A stretch of DNA of 64,000 nt from Bacteroidota bacterium (GTDB taxonomy: Bacteria; Bacteroidota; Bacteroidia; B-17B0; Aurantibacillaceae): contig JAFDYB010000049.1 in NCBI GenBank assembly GCA_018267655.1, positions 1 through 64,000 of the forward strand, read 5' to 3'. A program made the translations under genes and the position numbers. Under the pieces are notes generated by a model that was not told the origin of the DNA, did not search any database, and was given only the letters and a program-made list of their open reading frames with translations. Positions 55,956 to 64,000 of the stretch are shown here, piece after piece (position 1 is the first letter of the stretch; each line of letters starts with the position of its first letter).

Positions 55956-56684
55956 TTATTTAGTTAATCTGTAAGCTAGAGTTATCATGGCGTTTGAGTT
56001 TCCTAAGTTTGTTATTCCTAACAAATAATTACTTTGATCATTATTTGTGTTAACTAATCCGTTTTGTTGCGGCACACCGGTACTAGTTTGAGTTGAAGTA
56101 TTGTAAGAATAAAAAACTGAAGGAGTAATTTCTGCATACATAAAAAATGTGTCGTTTATTTTATATGAAAATCCTAAACAAAAACCTAAACTAGGAGTTA
56201 AAGAATTTTTAAAAATAGAAGATGTGGCACCTTGTGCTGAAGGTTGCATTTCTGTATCAGAATATGCATAAGATACATTTGCACTAGGTCCAAAAAAGTA
56301 CCCTATTTTTGAATTTATACTTTTTAAAATCAAATAACTGTAATTTGCTCCTAACGACAAACTGTATGGCTGCGCGGTTGATTGAGCTGTAGTAGTTGTA
56401 ACAACATTGTTATTAAACACTGAGCTTGAGTAATTATTTACGCTTGCGCCAACCGATCCCCCAATATTTCCGGAAATACGCTGAATGGCGTTAGTTTTTC
56501 CCCAACGGTATTGCAATGAGTAATTGGTAAGGCTAGTAAAGCCAACGCCGTACTCTTTTATTTTACTTGCTTCTTGGGCCTTCAAAGTAGAGTAAAAACT
56601 AATTATTGCTAAGAAAAGTGTTCTTGTAAATAAAGCATAGTTGTATATTCTGCTTTTTGTTTTTAATAAAGTTTTCGTTTTCAT
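55956..56684 (-). CDS. Outer-membrane beta-barrel protein
   Basis: I choose the ATG at 56684 (MKTKTLLKTKSRIYNYALFTRTLFLAIISFYSTLKAQ) as the start; upstream in-frame Met codons add an implausible segment. After the signal peptide come alternating strands ending in MITLAYRLTK, as in small outer-membrane barrels of the porin-like family in Bacteroidota. The turns are Ser/Thr/Asn-rich. No catalytic motif is seen. The function is unknown. Confidence 0.8.
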   Translation of the reverse strand: MKTKTLLKTKSRIYNYALFTRTLFLAIISFYSTLKAQEASKIKEYGVGFTSLTNYSLQYRWGKTNAIQRISGNIGGSVGASVNNYSSSVFNNNVVTTTTAQSTAQPYSLSLGANYSYLILKSINSKIGYFFGPSANVSYAYSDTEMQPSAQGATSSIFKNSLTPSLGFCLGFSYKINDTFFMYAEITPSVFYSYNTSTQTSTGVPQQNGLVNTNNDQSNYLLGITNLGNSNAMITLAYRLTK

Positions 56685-56784
56685 GTGAGATGTTTTTACA
56701 TTAGTAAATGTAACGGAGTTTTCTGTTTTTAAAAGCAAAAATTTCATAAAACAACTATGATGTTTTATTATACAGAGCATAAAC

Positions 56785-56817
56785 TTGCCAATAAATGCTA
56801 ATTATTTTTTAGCTTTG
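56785..56817 (+). promoter_or_regulatory. Probable promoter of yraN
   Basis: TTG at 56785-56787 and TAGCTTTG at 56810-56817 are 22 bases apart, fitting the Bacteroidota consensus. Transcription would then begin around 56823, just ahead of the YraN coding frame. Confidence 0.5.
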
Positions 56818-56846
56818 AAAAAAAATTAAAAATTATTTTAAAGCGT

Positions 56847-57224
56847 ATCAAAACTTCTAAAAACAATTCATTAAAAATTGGCAACGATGCCGAAGATTTT
56901 GCTTGCCACTACCTTGATACTCAAAATTGCAAAGTATTATACAAAAATTGGCGATACAAACATTTGGAGTTAGATATTATTGCTATTGATGCAGATGAGT
57001 TAGCAATTATTGAGGTAAAAGCGCGTAAAAAAAACTCGCTCGTTTCGCCAAATCAGGCGGTTGATAAAAAAAAACAGCAACATATAATAACAGCAGCACA
57101 AGCTTTTATTGAACAAAACAACATTAATTTAGAGTGCAGGTTTGATATAATTGAGGTGGAAATAGATAACTCCGAAAAAAAAATTAATCACATAAAATCT
57201 GCTTTTTATACCACATTAAAATAA
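56847..57224 (+). CDS. yraN: YraN/UPF0102 family nuclease-fold protein with a non-canonical start
   Basis: The protein belongs to UPF0102, small proteins with a PD-(D/E)xK nuclease fold of unknown cellular role. Family features run through the frame: IGNDAEDFACHYL, VLYKNWRYKHLELDIIAID and LAIIEVKARKK (catalytic Asp and Glu-x-Lys). The frame is open back to a stop at 56799, yet it holds no ATG or GTG at all, and the first TTG (56964) would delete the conserved N-terminal helix. An ATC at 56847 gives 125 residues, close to the usual length; ATT at 56832 or 56835 are alternatives. Another possibility is a TTG at 56815 if the run of eight A behind it were nine. The start coordinate is therefore uncertain. 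Confidence 0.8.
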   Translation: MKTSKNNSLKIGNDAEDFACHYLDTQNCKVLYKNWRYKHLELDIIAIDADELAIIEVKARKKNSLVSPNQAVDKKKQQHIITAAQAFIEQNNINLECRFDIIEVEIDNSEKKINHIKSAFYTTLK

Positions 57225-57259
57225 AAATATATTGCTGTTTTTATTTTTGATAATCGGTA

Positions 57260-58243
57260 TTATACTTTACTAAAAGTTCTATGCTCAATTTTATTTAAGT
57301 CTTCTTTGCTTAAACTTTTAAAATATGCGTAAGTAATTTTTAATCCATCTGCTCTACTTACTTTTGGCTCCCAGCCTAAAAGTTCTTTAGCTTTTGTAAT
57401 ATCAGGACGGCGTTGTTTTGGATCGTCTTTTGGTAAAGGTTTAGAAATTAATTTTTGATTAGCACCTGTAAGTTTTAAGATTTCTTCACCAAATTCTTTA
57501 ATAGTAATCTCACTTGGATTGCCAATGTTTACAGGTAAATGGTAGCTACTCATCAATAAACGGTAAATGCCTTCTACTAAATCATCTACGTAGCAAAAAC
57601 TGCGGGTTTGACTGCCATCACCAAACATAGTTAAATCTTCTCCACGCAGCGCCTGACCAATAAAAGCAGGTAACACGCGCCCATCGTTTAATCGCATTCT
57701 TGGCCCGTAAGTATTAAATATTCGTACAATTCTTGTTTCTAATCCATGTGCGTTATGGTAAGCCATAGTTATTGCTTCCATAAAGCGTTTTGCTTCATCG
57801 TAGCAACCGCGCGGCCCAACGGGATTAACATTGCCCCAATACTCTTCTGTCTGTGGGTGCACATGTGGATCGCCATATACCTCGCTTGTTGAAGCTACTA
57901 AAACTCTGGCTTTTTTTACACGAGCTAAGCCTAACACATTATGTGTTCCTAAAGAAGAAACTTTTAATGTTTGAATCGGAATTTTTAAATAATCAATAGG
58001 ACTTGCCGGAGAAGCAAAGTGCATGATATAATCTATATTTCCGGGCACATGAATAAATTTACTTACATCGTGATGATAAAATTCAAATTGAGGCAGCTTA
58101 AATAAGTGCTCTATATTTTTTAAATCGCCGGTAATTAAATTGTCCATGGCTATCACTTGCATTCCTTCTTTAATAAAGCGATCGCATAAGTGAGATCCTA
58201 AAAAACCCGCTGCACCTGTAACTAAAACTCGTTTTTGTGTCAT
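57260..58243 (-). CDS. uxs: UDP-glucuronate decarboxylase (UDP-xylose synthase)
   Basis: This SDR-family enzyme turns UDP-glucuronate into UDP-xylose with bound NAD. The 327-residue protein has the Rossmann motif [12 protein letters not shown] (residues 7-18), the catalytic Ser/Thr and YxxxK in [11 protein letters not shown] and [11 protein letters not shown], and the Uxs-typical [20 protein letters not shown] and [10 protein letters not shown]. It lies on the same strand as ugd, which makes its substrate; 166 bases with an open-frame remnant separate them. The product would feed capsule or lipopolysaccharide synthesis. Confidence 0.95.
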   Translation of the reverse strand: MTQKRVLVTGAAGFLGSHLCDRFIKEGMQVIAMDNLITGDLKNIEHLFKLPQFEFYHHDVSKFIHVPGNIDYIMHFASPASPIDYLKIPIQTLKVSSLGTHNVLGLARVKKARVLVASTSEVYGDPHVHPQTEEYWGNVNPVGPRGCYDEAKRFMEAITMAYHNAHGLETRIVRIFNTYGPRMRLNDGRVLPAFIGQALRGEDLTMFGDGSQTRSFCYVDDLVEGIYRLLMSSYHLPVNIGNPSEITIKEFGEEILKLTGANQKLISKPLPKDDPKQRRPDITKAKELLGWEPKVSRADGLKITYAYFKSLSKEDLNKIEHRTFSKV

Positions 58244-58247
58244 ATTA

Positions 58248-58391
58248 TTATTTTGATTTTTTTAAAATTTTATAGCCAATTTTTGTTCTTGATTCTTTTC
58301 TGTTTTTTTGAGTTTGATCCGCCAATAAAAATTCAATTACTTCGTTAATCTTATCTGTTTCTTTTGTATTAATTGAATACCCAATTTCTAT
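58248..58391 (-). pseudogene. Possible 3' remnant of a lost gene
   Basis: Between ugd and uxs an open frame of 47 codons has no start codon. It reads IGYSINTKETDKINEVIEFLLADQTQ and ends GYKILKKSK. The helical, Lys/Glu-rich pattern resembles the C-terminal helix of glycosyltransferases (ending of the type xxIIEFLLxDxxxxKKM), which would fit a polysaccharide locus. The resemblance is weak and the piece may not be a gene relic at all. Confidence 0.3.
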
Positions 58392-58409
58392 TTAGTTGTT
58401 TTTGCTTTT

Positions 58410-59732
58410 TTAATTTGTTTTAATACCAATACAGTAATAACCATAGCCTAATTTTTTCATTTCATTTCTATCAAAAATATTTCTTCCGTCAAATAAAATT
58501 TTATTTTTTAATCGTTTGCTAATTTCATTAAAATCCGGCACTCTAAATTCCGGCCATTCGGTAACAATTAAAAGCGCGTCGGCCTCGTTTAAAACATCGT
58601 ACATGTCATTTGAATATGTTATAGATGTTCCTAATATTCGCTCTGCCTCGTGCATTGCTACGGGGTCGTAAGCAACAACACTAGCCCCTTCATTTAATAA
58701 TTTTTCAATAATCACTAAACTTGGCGCCTCACGCATATCATCAGTTTTGGGCTTAAACGATAATCCCCAAAGTGCAAATTTCTTTCCTTTTAAATTATTA
58801 TTAAAATGTGATTTTACTTTATTAAATAAAATTTCTTTTTGCGTTTCGTTCACATTTTCAACAGCATTTAAAATTTGCATAGTGTATTTATTTTCCTTAG
58901 CTGTTTTAATTAATGCTTTTACATCTTTAGGAAAACAACTTCCTCCATAACCAACTCCGGGATAAATAAATTTGGTTCCAATACGTGCATCGCTACCAAT
59001 ACCTTTGCGCACCATATTTACATCAGCACCCATTATTTCACACAAATTAGCAATGTCATTCATAAAACTAATTTTTGTAGCCAACATGGCGTTTGCTGCG
59101 TATTTAGTCATTTCTGCCGAAGGAATATCCATAAAGAAAATTGGATGCCCATTCATTAAAAATGGTTTATATAATTTGCGCATTAATTCCTCTGCTTCAG
59201 GTCTATCAACACCAACCACAATTCTATCGGGTTTCATAAAATCATCAATAGCAGCACCTTCTTTTAAAAACTCAGGATTAGAGGCTACATAAAACTCTAA
59301 TTTAGAATTGCGTTTACTTAATTGTTCTTGAACCGCTTTTCTTACTTTTTCGGCGGTGCTTACGGGCACTGTACTTTTTGTAACAATTACTAATGGGTGC
59401 TGCATGTGTTCGCCAATGCTTGAAGCAACGCCTAATACATATTTTAAGTCAGCAGAACCATCTTCATCGGGTGGTGTGCCAACTGCAATAAATACAACTT
59501 CAGCACCTTGGACACTTTCTTTTAATGAAGTAGAAAAATGTAAACGCTTTTTTGTGGTATTACGTTTTACTAATTCATCTAGCCCAGGCTCATAAATAGG
59601 AAGTATGCCTTTGTGCAGATTCTCTATTTTCTTTTGGTCAATATCAACGCATGTAACATCCATGCCTACTTCACTAAAGCATGTTCCGGTTACTAATCCT
59701 ACATATCCTGTTCCTACTATTACTACTTTCAT
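58410..59732 (-). CDS. ugd: UDP-glucose 6-dehydrogenase
   Basis: Ugd oxidises UDP-glucose twice with NAD to UDP-glucuronate. The 440-residue protein starts MKVVIVGTGYVGLVTGTCFSE (NAD-binding). It has FIAVGTPPDEDGSADLKYV, TKSTVPVSTAEKV, and the catalytic Cys in VGYGGSCFPKDVKAL. The C-terminal UDP-binding part includes WGLSFKPKTDDMREAPSL. It forms a minus-strand group with uxs downstream and the DegT aminotransferase upstream. Confidence 0.97.
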   Translation of the reverse strand: MKVVIVGTGYVGLVTGTCFSEVGMDVTCVDIDQKKIENLHKGILPIYEPGLDELVKRNTTKKRLHFSTSLKESVQGAEVVFIAVGTPPDEDGSADLKYVLGVASSIGEHMQHPLVIVTKSTVPVSTAEKVRKAVQEQLSKRNSKLEFYVASNPEFLKEGAAIDDFMKPDRIVVGVDRPEAEELMRKLYKPFLMNGHPIFFMDIPSAEMTKYAANAMLATKISFMNDIANLCEIMGADVNMVRKGIGSDARIGTKFIYPGVGYGGSCFPKDVKALIKTAKENKYTMQILNAVENVNETQKEILFNKVKSHFNNNLKGKKFALWGLSFKPKTDDMREAPSLVIIEKLLNEGASVVAYDPVAMHEAERILGTSITYSNDMYDVLNEADALLIVTEWPEFRVPDFNEISKRLKNKILFDGRNIFDRNEMKKLGYGYYCIGIKTN

Positions 59733-59803
59733 GTTTTTTATTAAATCAATTAATTTTTAGTTGTTTTATTAATGAAATTGTTTTTGACAGTGTTTTTGCT
59801 TAG

Positions 59804-60940
59804 TTATTTAAGTAACTGAATTAAATTATCGCAAATAAATTTTAAGGTTTCTTCATCCATCTCTGTATGCATTGGTAAAGACAATACACTAGTACATAAT
59901 TTTTCAGTTACCGGAAAATCACCTTTTTTATAGCGCGGACTAGCAAATGCTTTTTGTTCATGCAACGGAATTGGATAATAAATCATTGCCGGAATGCCAC
60001 GCTCAGCCAATTGTTCGCGCAGTTTGGCTCTATCTACGCCATTTAGTTGTATTGTATATTGATGAAATACGTGAGTAGAATTTTTAACTCTTGCCGGCGT
60101 TTTAATTTTTGGGTGATTAGCTAAAATTTTATCATAGTACATGGCCGCTTTATTGCGAGCTGCTGCATATTCGTCAAGATGTTTTAGTTTAGCTTTTAAT
60201 ACCACTGCTTGTATTGTGTCTAAACGAGAATTACAGCCTAATACATCGTGAACGTATTGAACACTTTGTCCGTGATGAGCGATCATTTTCAATTTTTTTG
60301 CCAACTCTTCATCATTTGTATAAATGGCTCCACCATCGCCATAACAGCCTAAATTTTTACTTGGAAAAAATGAGGTACAACCAATAGTACCAATGGTGCC
60401 GGCTTTTTGCTTTTTGCCATCAGAAAAAGTGTAATCTGCACCAATAGCTTGAGCCACATCTTCAATAACGTATAAATGATGTTTCTTAGCTAAATTCATT
60501 ATGCGTTCCATATCAGCGCATTGCCCAAACAAATGTACGGGCACAATGGCCTTAGTTTTTGGAGTAATTGCTTTTTCAATAGCTTCTATATCAATATCAA
60601 ATGTATTTGGGTACACATCAACTAAAACGGGCGTTAAACCTAACAAGCCAATTACCTCGGCAGTGGCCACATAAGTAAAACTGGCAGTAATCACTTCATC
60701 ACCGGCTTTTAATCCTAATGCCATCATGGCTATTTGAAGCGCATCGGTTCCATTGGCACATGGTATAACATGTTTTACGTTTAAATATTTTTCAAAATCA
60801 GCCTGAAATTCTTTTACTGCAGGACCATTAATAAAAGCAGTGGTATTAATTACGTCTTGAATTCCTGAATCAATTTCTGATTTTATTTTTTCATACTGAC
60901 CTTTAAGGTCGACCATTTGAATTTTTTTTGTTGCTATCAT
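59804..60940 (-). CDS. DegT/DnrJ/EryC1/StrS-type sugar aminotransferase
   Basis: This PLP enzyme transfers an amino group to a nucleotide-activated keto sugar. The 378-residue protein has PCANGTDALQIAMMALG, ITASFTYVATAEVIGLLG, VPVHLFGQCADME and the PLP Lys in CTSFFPSKNLGCYGDGGAI. The opening QMVDLKGQYEKIKSEID and the phrase GCNSRLDTIQAVVL resemble the WbpE group, which makes 3-amino sugars (UDP-2-acetamido-3-amino-glucuronate) for O-antigen. The link to ugd fits a uronate-derived substrate, but I infer this from context. Confidence 0.93.
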   Translation of the reverse strand: MIATKKIQMVDLKGQYEKIKSEIDSGIQDVINTTAFINGPAVKEFQADFEKYLNVKHVIPCANGTDALQIAMMALGLKAGDEVITASFTYVATAEVIGLLGLTPVLVDVYPNTFDIDIEAIEKAITPKTKAIVPVHLFGQCADMERIMNLAKKHHLYVIEDVAQAIGADYTFSDGKKQKAGTIGTIGCTSFFPSKNLGCYGDGGAIYTNDEELAKKLKMIAHHGQSVQYVHDVLGCNSRLDTIQAVVLKAKLKHLDEYAAARNKAAMYYDKILANHPKIKTPARVKNSTHVFHQYTIQLNGVDRAKLREQLAERGIPAMIYYPIPLHEQKAFASPRYKKGDFPVTEKLCTSVLSLPMHTEMDEETLKFICDNLIQLLK

Positions 60941-60965
60941 AAAAATTTGACTGTAAAAATAAGGA

Positions 60966-61379
60966 TTATTCGTTGAAAAATGGCGCTAAAGCGCTTGTAA
61001 ACCACTCGGGTAATCGGCAAGGTTTTGAGCTTTGTTTATCAACACTGATTAAAGTTACTTTTCCGGTGTTTAAGAGCTTTCCTGAGGCGTTGTAGGTTTC
61101 GTGATAAAACGATATTTTAAACGATAAAGGCCACTCCGTTATTTTAGTAACAATGGTAATTTCATCATCGTAATAGGCAGGTGCTTTGTAGTTAACATTA
61201 AACTCTAAAACGGGCAACATTACGCCTTTTTCTTCCATTTCTTTGTAGCTATGTCCAATTTTTCGAAGCGCTTCAACCCTTGCCACTTCAAAATATTGGG
61301 CATAAATACCGTAATAAGCAAAGCCCATTTGGTCGGTTTCGCCATAACGCACTCTTATTTTTGTTTCGTTTACAAGCAT
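60966..61379 (-). CDS. Acyl-CoA thioesterase (YbgC/FadM-like hot-dog fold)
   Basis: The 137-residue protein has the 4-hydroxybenzoyl-CoA thioesterase pattern: VRYGETDQMGFAYYGIYAQYFEVAR, with the catalytic Asp in ETDQMG, followed by LPVLEFNVNYKAPAYYDDEITI. It hydrolyses acyl-CoA thioesters in the cytosol; chain-length preference cannot be told. It lies 25 bases upstream of the aminotransferase gene on the same strand and is divergent from the nucleotidase pair. Confidence 0.92.
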   Translation of the reverse strand: MLVNETKIRVRYGETDQMGFAYYGIYAQYFEVARVEALRKIGHSYKEMEEKGVMLPVLEFNVNYKAPAYYDDEITIVTKITEWPLSFKISFYHETYNASGKLLNTGKVTLISVDKQSSKPCRLPEWFTSALAPFFNE

Positions 61380-61471
61380 ATTTGTTTAAGTGTAAATCTA
61401 ACGTTAAAAAACCTACAAATAAAAAAAATATCAAATTCATTTTTTAACTTTAGATGCCGAAAATAATCGTG

Positions 61472-62218
61472 ATGTATTTAAAGAATAAAAAAATACTTTT
61501 TTTAACTCTAGTTTTATACATAGTTTCATGTACAAAACACTATCATGTTGAGAGTACAAATTTCACACATTCTTCTTTCGTAAAAGAGCCATCAAATCAA
61601 AAAACAGATCAAAATATTGCTCCATATAAACACCATATTGATTCAGCGACAAACAGTGTTATTGCAATTGCAGAAAACGCCATAACTAAAGATGGTGATA
61701 ATTGCGCCTTAGGTAATTTTTGTTGTGATGCTATGCTATTTGGGGCAAATAAGGTATTTGGAAAAACGAGTAATTATTTAGTAATATTAAACAAAGGAGG
61801 ATTAAGAATTAACTTACCAAAAGGCGAAATAAAAGTAAAAACGATTTTTGAATTAATGCCATTTGAAAACGAAATGGTACAAGTTGAAATTAAAGGAAGT
61901 AGTTTGTTAAAAATTGCCGGTGTATTAGCTGAAAAGCATCATCCATTTGCCGGTTTTAATATTATTGAAGTTAAAAGCAAGTTATACGATGTAACAATAA
62001 ATAATGTCCCAATTGATACTTCTCAGTATTATCCAATACTAACAAGTGATTATTTATTAAATGGCGGCGATGGTTTTTTAATATTTAATAAAGCAAAAAG
62101 TGTAAAAAAATCAACACTTAAAATAAGAGATGTTTTTATTGACTATTGCAAATCATTTTCGGCAAATAATAGCACTATAAAACCTTACACAGATGGACGA
62201 TTACAACTTCAAAAATAA
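61472..62218 (+). CDS. 5'-nucleotidase C-terminal domain as a separate lipoprotein
   Basis: I choose the ATG at 61472 (MYLKNKKILFLTLVLYIVSC), which gives a lipoprotein signal with lipobox IVSC; an ATG at 61454 adds six residues. The rest is the substrate-binding C-terminal domain of UshA-type 5'-nucleotidases: DNCALGNFCCDAMLFGA, LNKGGLRINLPKGEI, FELMPFENEMVQVEIKG and TSDYLLNGGDGFLIF. The metallophosphatase half is encoded by the next gene, which overlaps this one by 26 bases. Together they would form the split equivalent of one periplasmic nucleotidase. Confidence 0.92.
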   Translation: MYLKNKKILFLTLVLYIVSCTKHYHVESTNFTHSSFVKEPSNQKTDQNIAPYKHHIDSATNSVIAIAENAITKDGDNCALGNFCCDAMLFGANKVFGKTSNYLVILNKGGLRINLPKGEIKVKTIFELMPFENEMVQVEIKGSSLLKIAGVLAEKHHPFAGFNIIEVKSKLYDVTINNVPIDTSQYYPILTSDYLLNGGDGFLIFNKAKSVKKSTLKIRDVFIDYCKSFSANNSTIKPYTDGRLQLQK

Positions 62219-63140
62219 CCGAAGAGATTTTATAAAATTTCTTTTAGGCTCGGGTGTAGCGCTAAGCAATTTGAGTTTTATAGAAACAGATAAATTAATT
62301 GCAAAAAAAGGCTTTAAAAAAATTACGTTATTATATACAAACGATCAGCACAGTCGCATTGAACCATTTCCGGAAAATGACGCAAAATACCCGAGCGAAG
62401 GCGGTTTTTCAAAAAGAGCCGGTTTAATTGAAAAAATCAGATCTGAGGAAAAAAATGTGTTATTGCTTGATGCAGGCGATATTTTTCAAGGCACACCTTA
62501 TTTTAACTATTACCATGGCGAACTTGAGTATAAACTCATGAGTTTAATGCAGTATGATGCTACAACATTTGGCAACCACGATTTTGATATGGGTTGCGAA
62601 AATATTTTAAAACAATTACCACACGCTAATTTTAGCTTTATTAATTGTAATTACGATTTTAAAGATACACCACTGATGCAGCATAAAAAAATTATGCCAC
62701 ATAAAATATTTTGTGTAGATGGCGTTAAAATTGGCATTACCGGTGTAGGAATTGATTTAAATAATTTAGTTGACAGTAGATTTGTGGGAAATGTAAAATA
62801 TCAATCGCCCATTGAAAAAGCCAATGCTGAAGCTGCCATTTTGAAGCACGACAAAAAATGCGATTTTGTTATCTGTTTATCGCACATAGGGTACAATTAC
62901 AGAGAAAACAAGATTTCAGATATTGATTTGGCAAAAGAAAGCAGAGACATAGAATTAATAATAGGCGGCCATACCCATACATTTTTAGAATCGCCCGACA
63001 TACAAAAAAACAAGTTAAACAACCCTGTGCAAATCACTCAAATGGGCTGGGCCGGAATTTGGTTAGGAAGAATTGACATTTATTTTACCCCTAATAATAA
63101 AATTATTGTACAAAACAACACCCCAAGCAAAATAAATTAG
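62193..63140 (+). CDS. 5'-nucleotidase metallophosphatase half with Tat signal
   Basis: The 315-residue protein carries the calcineurin-like phosphatase domain of UshA. YTNDQHSRIEPFP gives the first metal ligands, LLDAGDIFQGTPYF the bridging Asp, TFGNHDFDMG the Asn-His pair, and CLSHIGYN and IGGHTHTFLE the last His ligands. The N-terminus NNRRDFIKFLLGSGVALS is a twin-arginine signal, so it is exported folded with its metals. It starts inside the upstream gene in another frame. In a usual UshA both domains are in one chain with this half first; here the order is reversed and split. Confidence 0.93.
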   Translation: MDDYNFKNNRRDFIKFLLGSGVALSNLSFIETDKLIAKKGFKKITLLYTNDQHSRIEPFPENDAKYPSEGGFSKRAGLIEKIRSEEKNVLLLDAGDIFQGTPYFNYYHGELEYKLMSLMQYDATTFGNHDFDMGCENILKQLPHANFSFINCNYDFKDTPLMQHKKIMPHKIFCVDGVKIGITGVGIDLNNLVDSRFVGNVKYQSPIEKANAEAAILKHDKKCDFVICLSHIGYNYRENKISDIDLAKESRDIELIIGGHTHTFLESPDIQKNKLNNPVQITQMGWAGIWLGRIDIYFTPNNKIIVQNNTPSKIN

Positions 63141-63179
63141 CAGAGAGTAAAAAAAATTAAACTACCAAACCGAACACGT

Positions 63180-63286
63180 ATTTTTTTTAAAATTTTTTTT
63201 TGAGTTTTTTTGTTGCAAAAACAAATAATCGAACTATATTTACAAACAGTATTTAGTTAGTTATTATAAACAATATATTATTCACA
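63180..63286 (+). promoter_or_regulatory. AT-rich dnaA leader with a DnaA-box-like site
   Basis: The 171 bases before dnaA contain long A and T runs (63180-63215), a candidate -7 element TATATTTA at 63235-63242, and TTATTCACA at 63278-63286, which matches the DnaA-box consensus TTATNCACA. One box is enough for autoregulation of dnaA but not for calling an origin. Confidence 0.4.
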
Positions 63287-63311
63287 ACTTTAATAAAGAA
63301 AGATTTTAAAA

Positions 63312-64000
63312 ATGATGAAAGAAAAAAACGCAGAGCAAGTATGGAAATCATGTCTCCACATCATTCAAGATAATGTAAGTCCTCAAAACTACAAAACCTG
63401 GTTTGAGCCAATAAAAGTACTTAAACTTGAAAATAATATTTTAACTATTCAAGTACCCTCACAATTCTTTTACGAATGGTTAGAGGAACATTATATTACT
63501 CTCATTAAAAAAGTAATTAAAAAAGAACTGGGTTCAGAAGCTAAACTGGAATATAATATTATAATGGATAACGCTTCCGGAAAAACCGAAACGCCAATTA
63601 CATTTAAATTACCAAACATAAATAGTAATACCAAAAATTCACCTTTAGCAATACCTGCCGATGCAGTAAATGGGCATATAAAAAACCCATTCATTATTCC
63701 CGGTTTAAAAAAGGTACAAATTGAATCTCAATTAAATCCAAATTACAGTTTCGAAAATTTTGTTGAAGGAGATTGTAATCGTTTAGCTCGTAGTGCAGGT
63801 TACGCAGTTGCACAAAAACCTGGCGGAAATGCTTTTAACCCACTTTTAATATACGGTGGTGTAGGTTTAGGAAAAACTCACTTAGCTCAAGCTGTTGGAA
63901 TTGAAGTTAAAAAAATACATCCTGCAAAAACGGTTTTATATGTTCAGTCAGAAAAATTCATGACTCAATTTATCGAAGCTACTAAAAATAATAACGTAAA
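63312..64000 (+). CDS. dnaA: Chromosomal replication initiator DnaA (5' part)
   Basis: The frame opens with ATGATG and runs off the window after 229 codons. Domain I is visible (EQVWKSCLHIIQDNVSPQNYKTWFEPI), followed by a linker and the start of the AAA+ domain (NPNYSFENFVEGDCNRLARSAGYAVA). Walker A GGVGLGKTHLAQAVG is at about residues 182-196. DnaA binds boxes at the origin and melts it to start replication. The second ATG (63315) is an equally good start. Confidence 0.97.
   Translation, partial: MMKEKNAEQVWKSCLHIIQDNVSPQNYKTWFEPIKVLKLENNILTIQVPSQFFYEWLEEHYITLIKKVIKKELGSEAKLEYNIIMDNASGKTETPITFKLPNINSNTKNSPLAIPADAVNGHIKNPFIIPGLKKVQIESQLNPNYSFENFVEGDCNRLARSAGYAVAQKPGGNAFNPLLIYGGVGLGKTHLAQAVGIEVKKIHPAKTVLYVQSEKFMTQFIEATKNNNV

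Overview
The window comes from an AT-rich chromosome of a Bacteroidota (Bacteroidetes) bacterium. Evidence: two kinds of type IX secretion C-terminal signals (short type-A tails at 2059 and 38320, a gliding-motility CHU_C-type tail at 14972); Bacteroidota promoters of the form TTG/TTTG-N17..22-TAnnTTTG; no obvious Shine-Dalgarno sequences; and Bacteroidota-typical families (DUF3467, two-component-propeller sensors, COG2509 flavoprotein). It lies next to the chromosome start, because dnaA begins at 63312 and runs off the right edge. I cannot name the genus from sequence alone.

Layout. (1) 1-2022 is a decayed integration site: an IS630-type element has inserted into a tyrosine recombinase gene that already carries a +1 frameshift, beside a tRNA-Arg(CCT). 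(2) 2059-19252 is chromosomal backbone with large exported proteins: a frameshifted M1 aminopeptidase, hemE, eno, a 1877-residue alpha-2-macroglobulin, leucyl aminopeptidase, and a 1426-residue T9SS surface protein built of tandem GGTW repeats. (3) 19253-20449 has no intact gene and holds relics: a 166-bp end of the same IS630 element in inverted orientation and a dead propeller lipoprotein gene. (4) 20450-33681 is nucleotide and selenium metabolism (pyrF, a nucleoside phosphorylase, selD-mnmH, apt) with an aldehyde dehydrogenase, an M16 protease, a flavoprotein, a half-size TauE transporter and an acyl-CoA dehydrogenase. (5) 33700-47000 carries a propeller/SpoIIE phosphatase sensor, kynureninase, an Asp-box T9SS protein, an MBL hydrolase, an AsmA-like protein, a histidine kinase and holA. 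(6) 47923-57224 holds a second histidine kinase, comM/yifB, a four-gene run ending in priA, an outer-membrane barrel protein and yraN. (7) 57260-61379 is a nucleotide-sugar group (uxs, ugd, a sugar aminotransferase) plus a thioesterase. (8) 61472-63140 encodes a 5'-nucleotidase split into a lipoprotein and a Tat-exported half, followed by a candidate DnaA box and dnaA.

How genes work together. ugd and uxs would take UDP-glucose to UDP-glucuronate and then UDP-xylose, and the DegT enzyme probably supplies an amino sugar for surface polysaccharide. selD and mnmH overlap and together supply selenophosphate and use it for tRNA 2-selenouridine. The pyrimidine pair (phosphorylase, OMP decarboxylase) is coupled stop-to-start. 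comM, a histidine kinase, holA and a small membrane protein form one tightly spaced run. No CRISPR array, rRNA or clear riboswitch was seen. I did not find an obviously new multi-gene system. The best leads are the layered decay of the recombinase, the missing start codon of yraN, candidate leaderless promoters, and the nested repeat protein.
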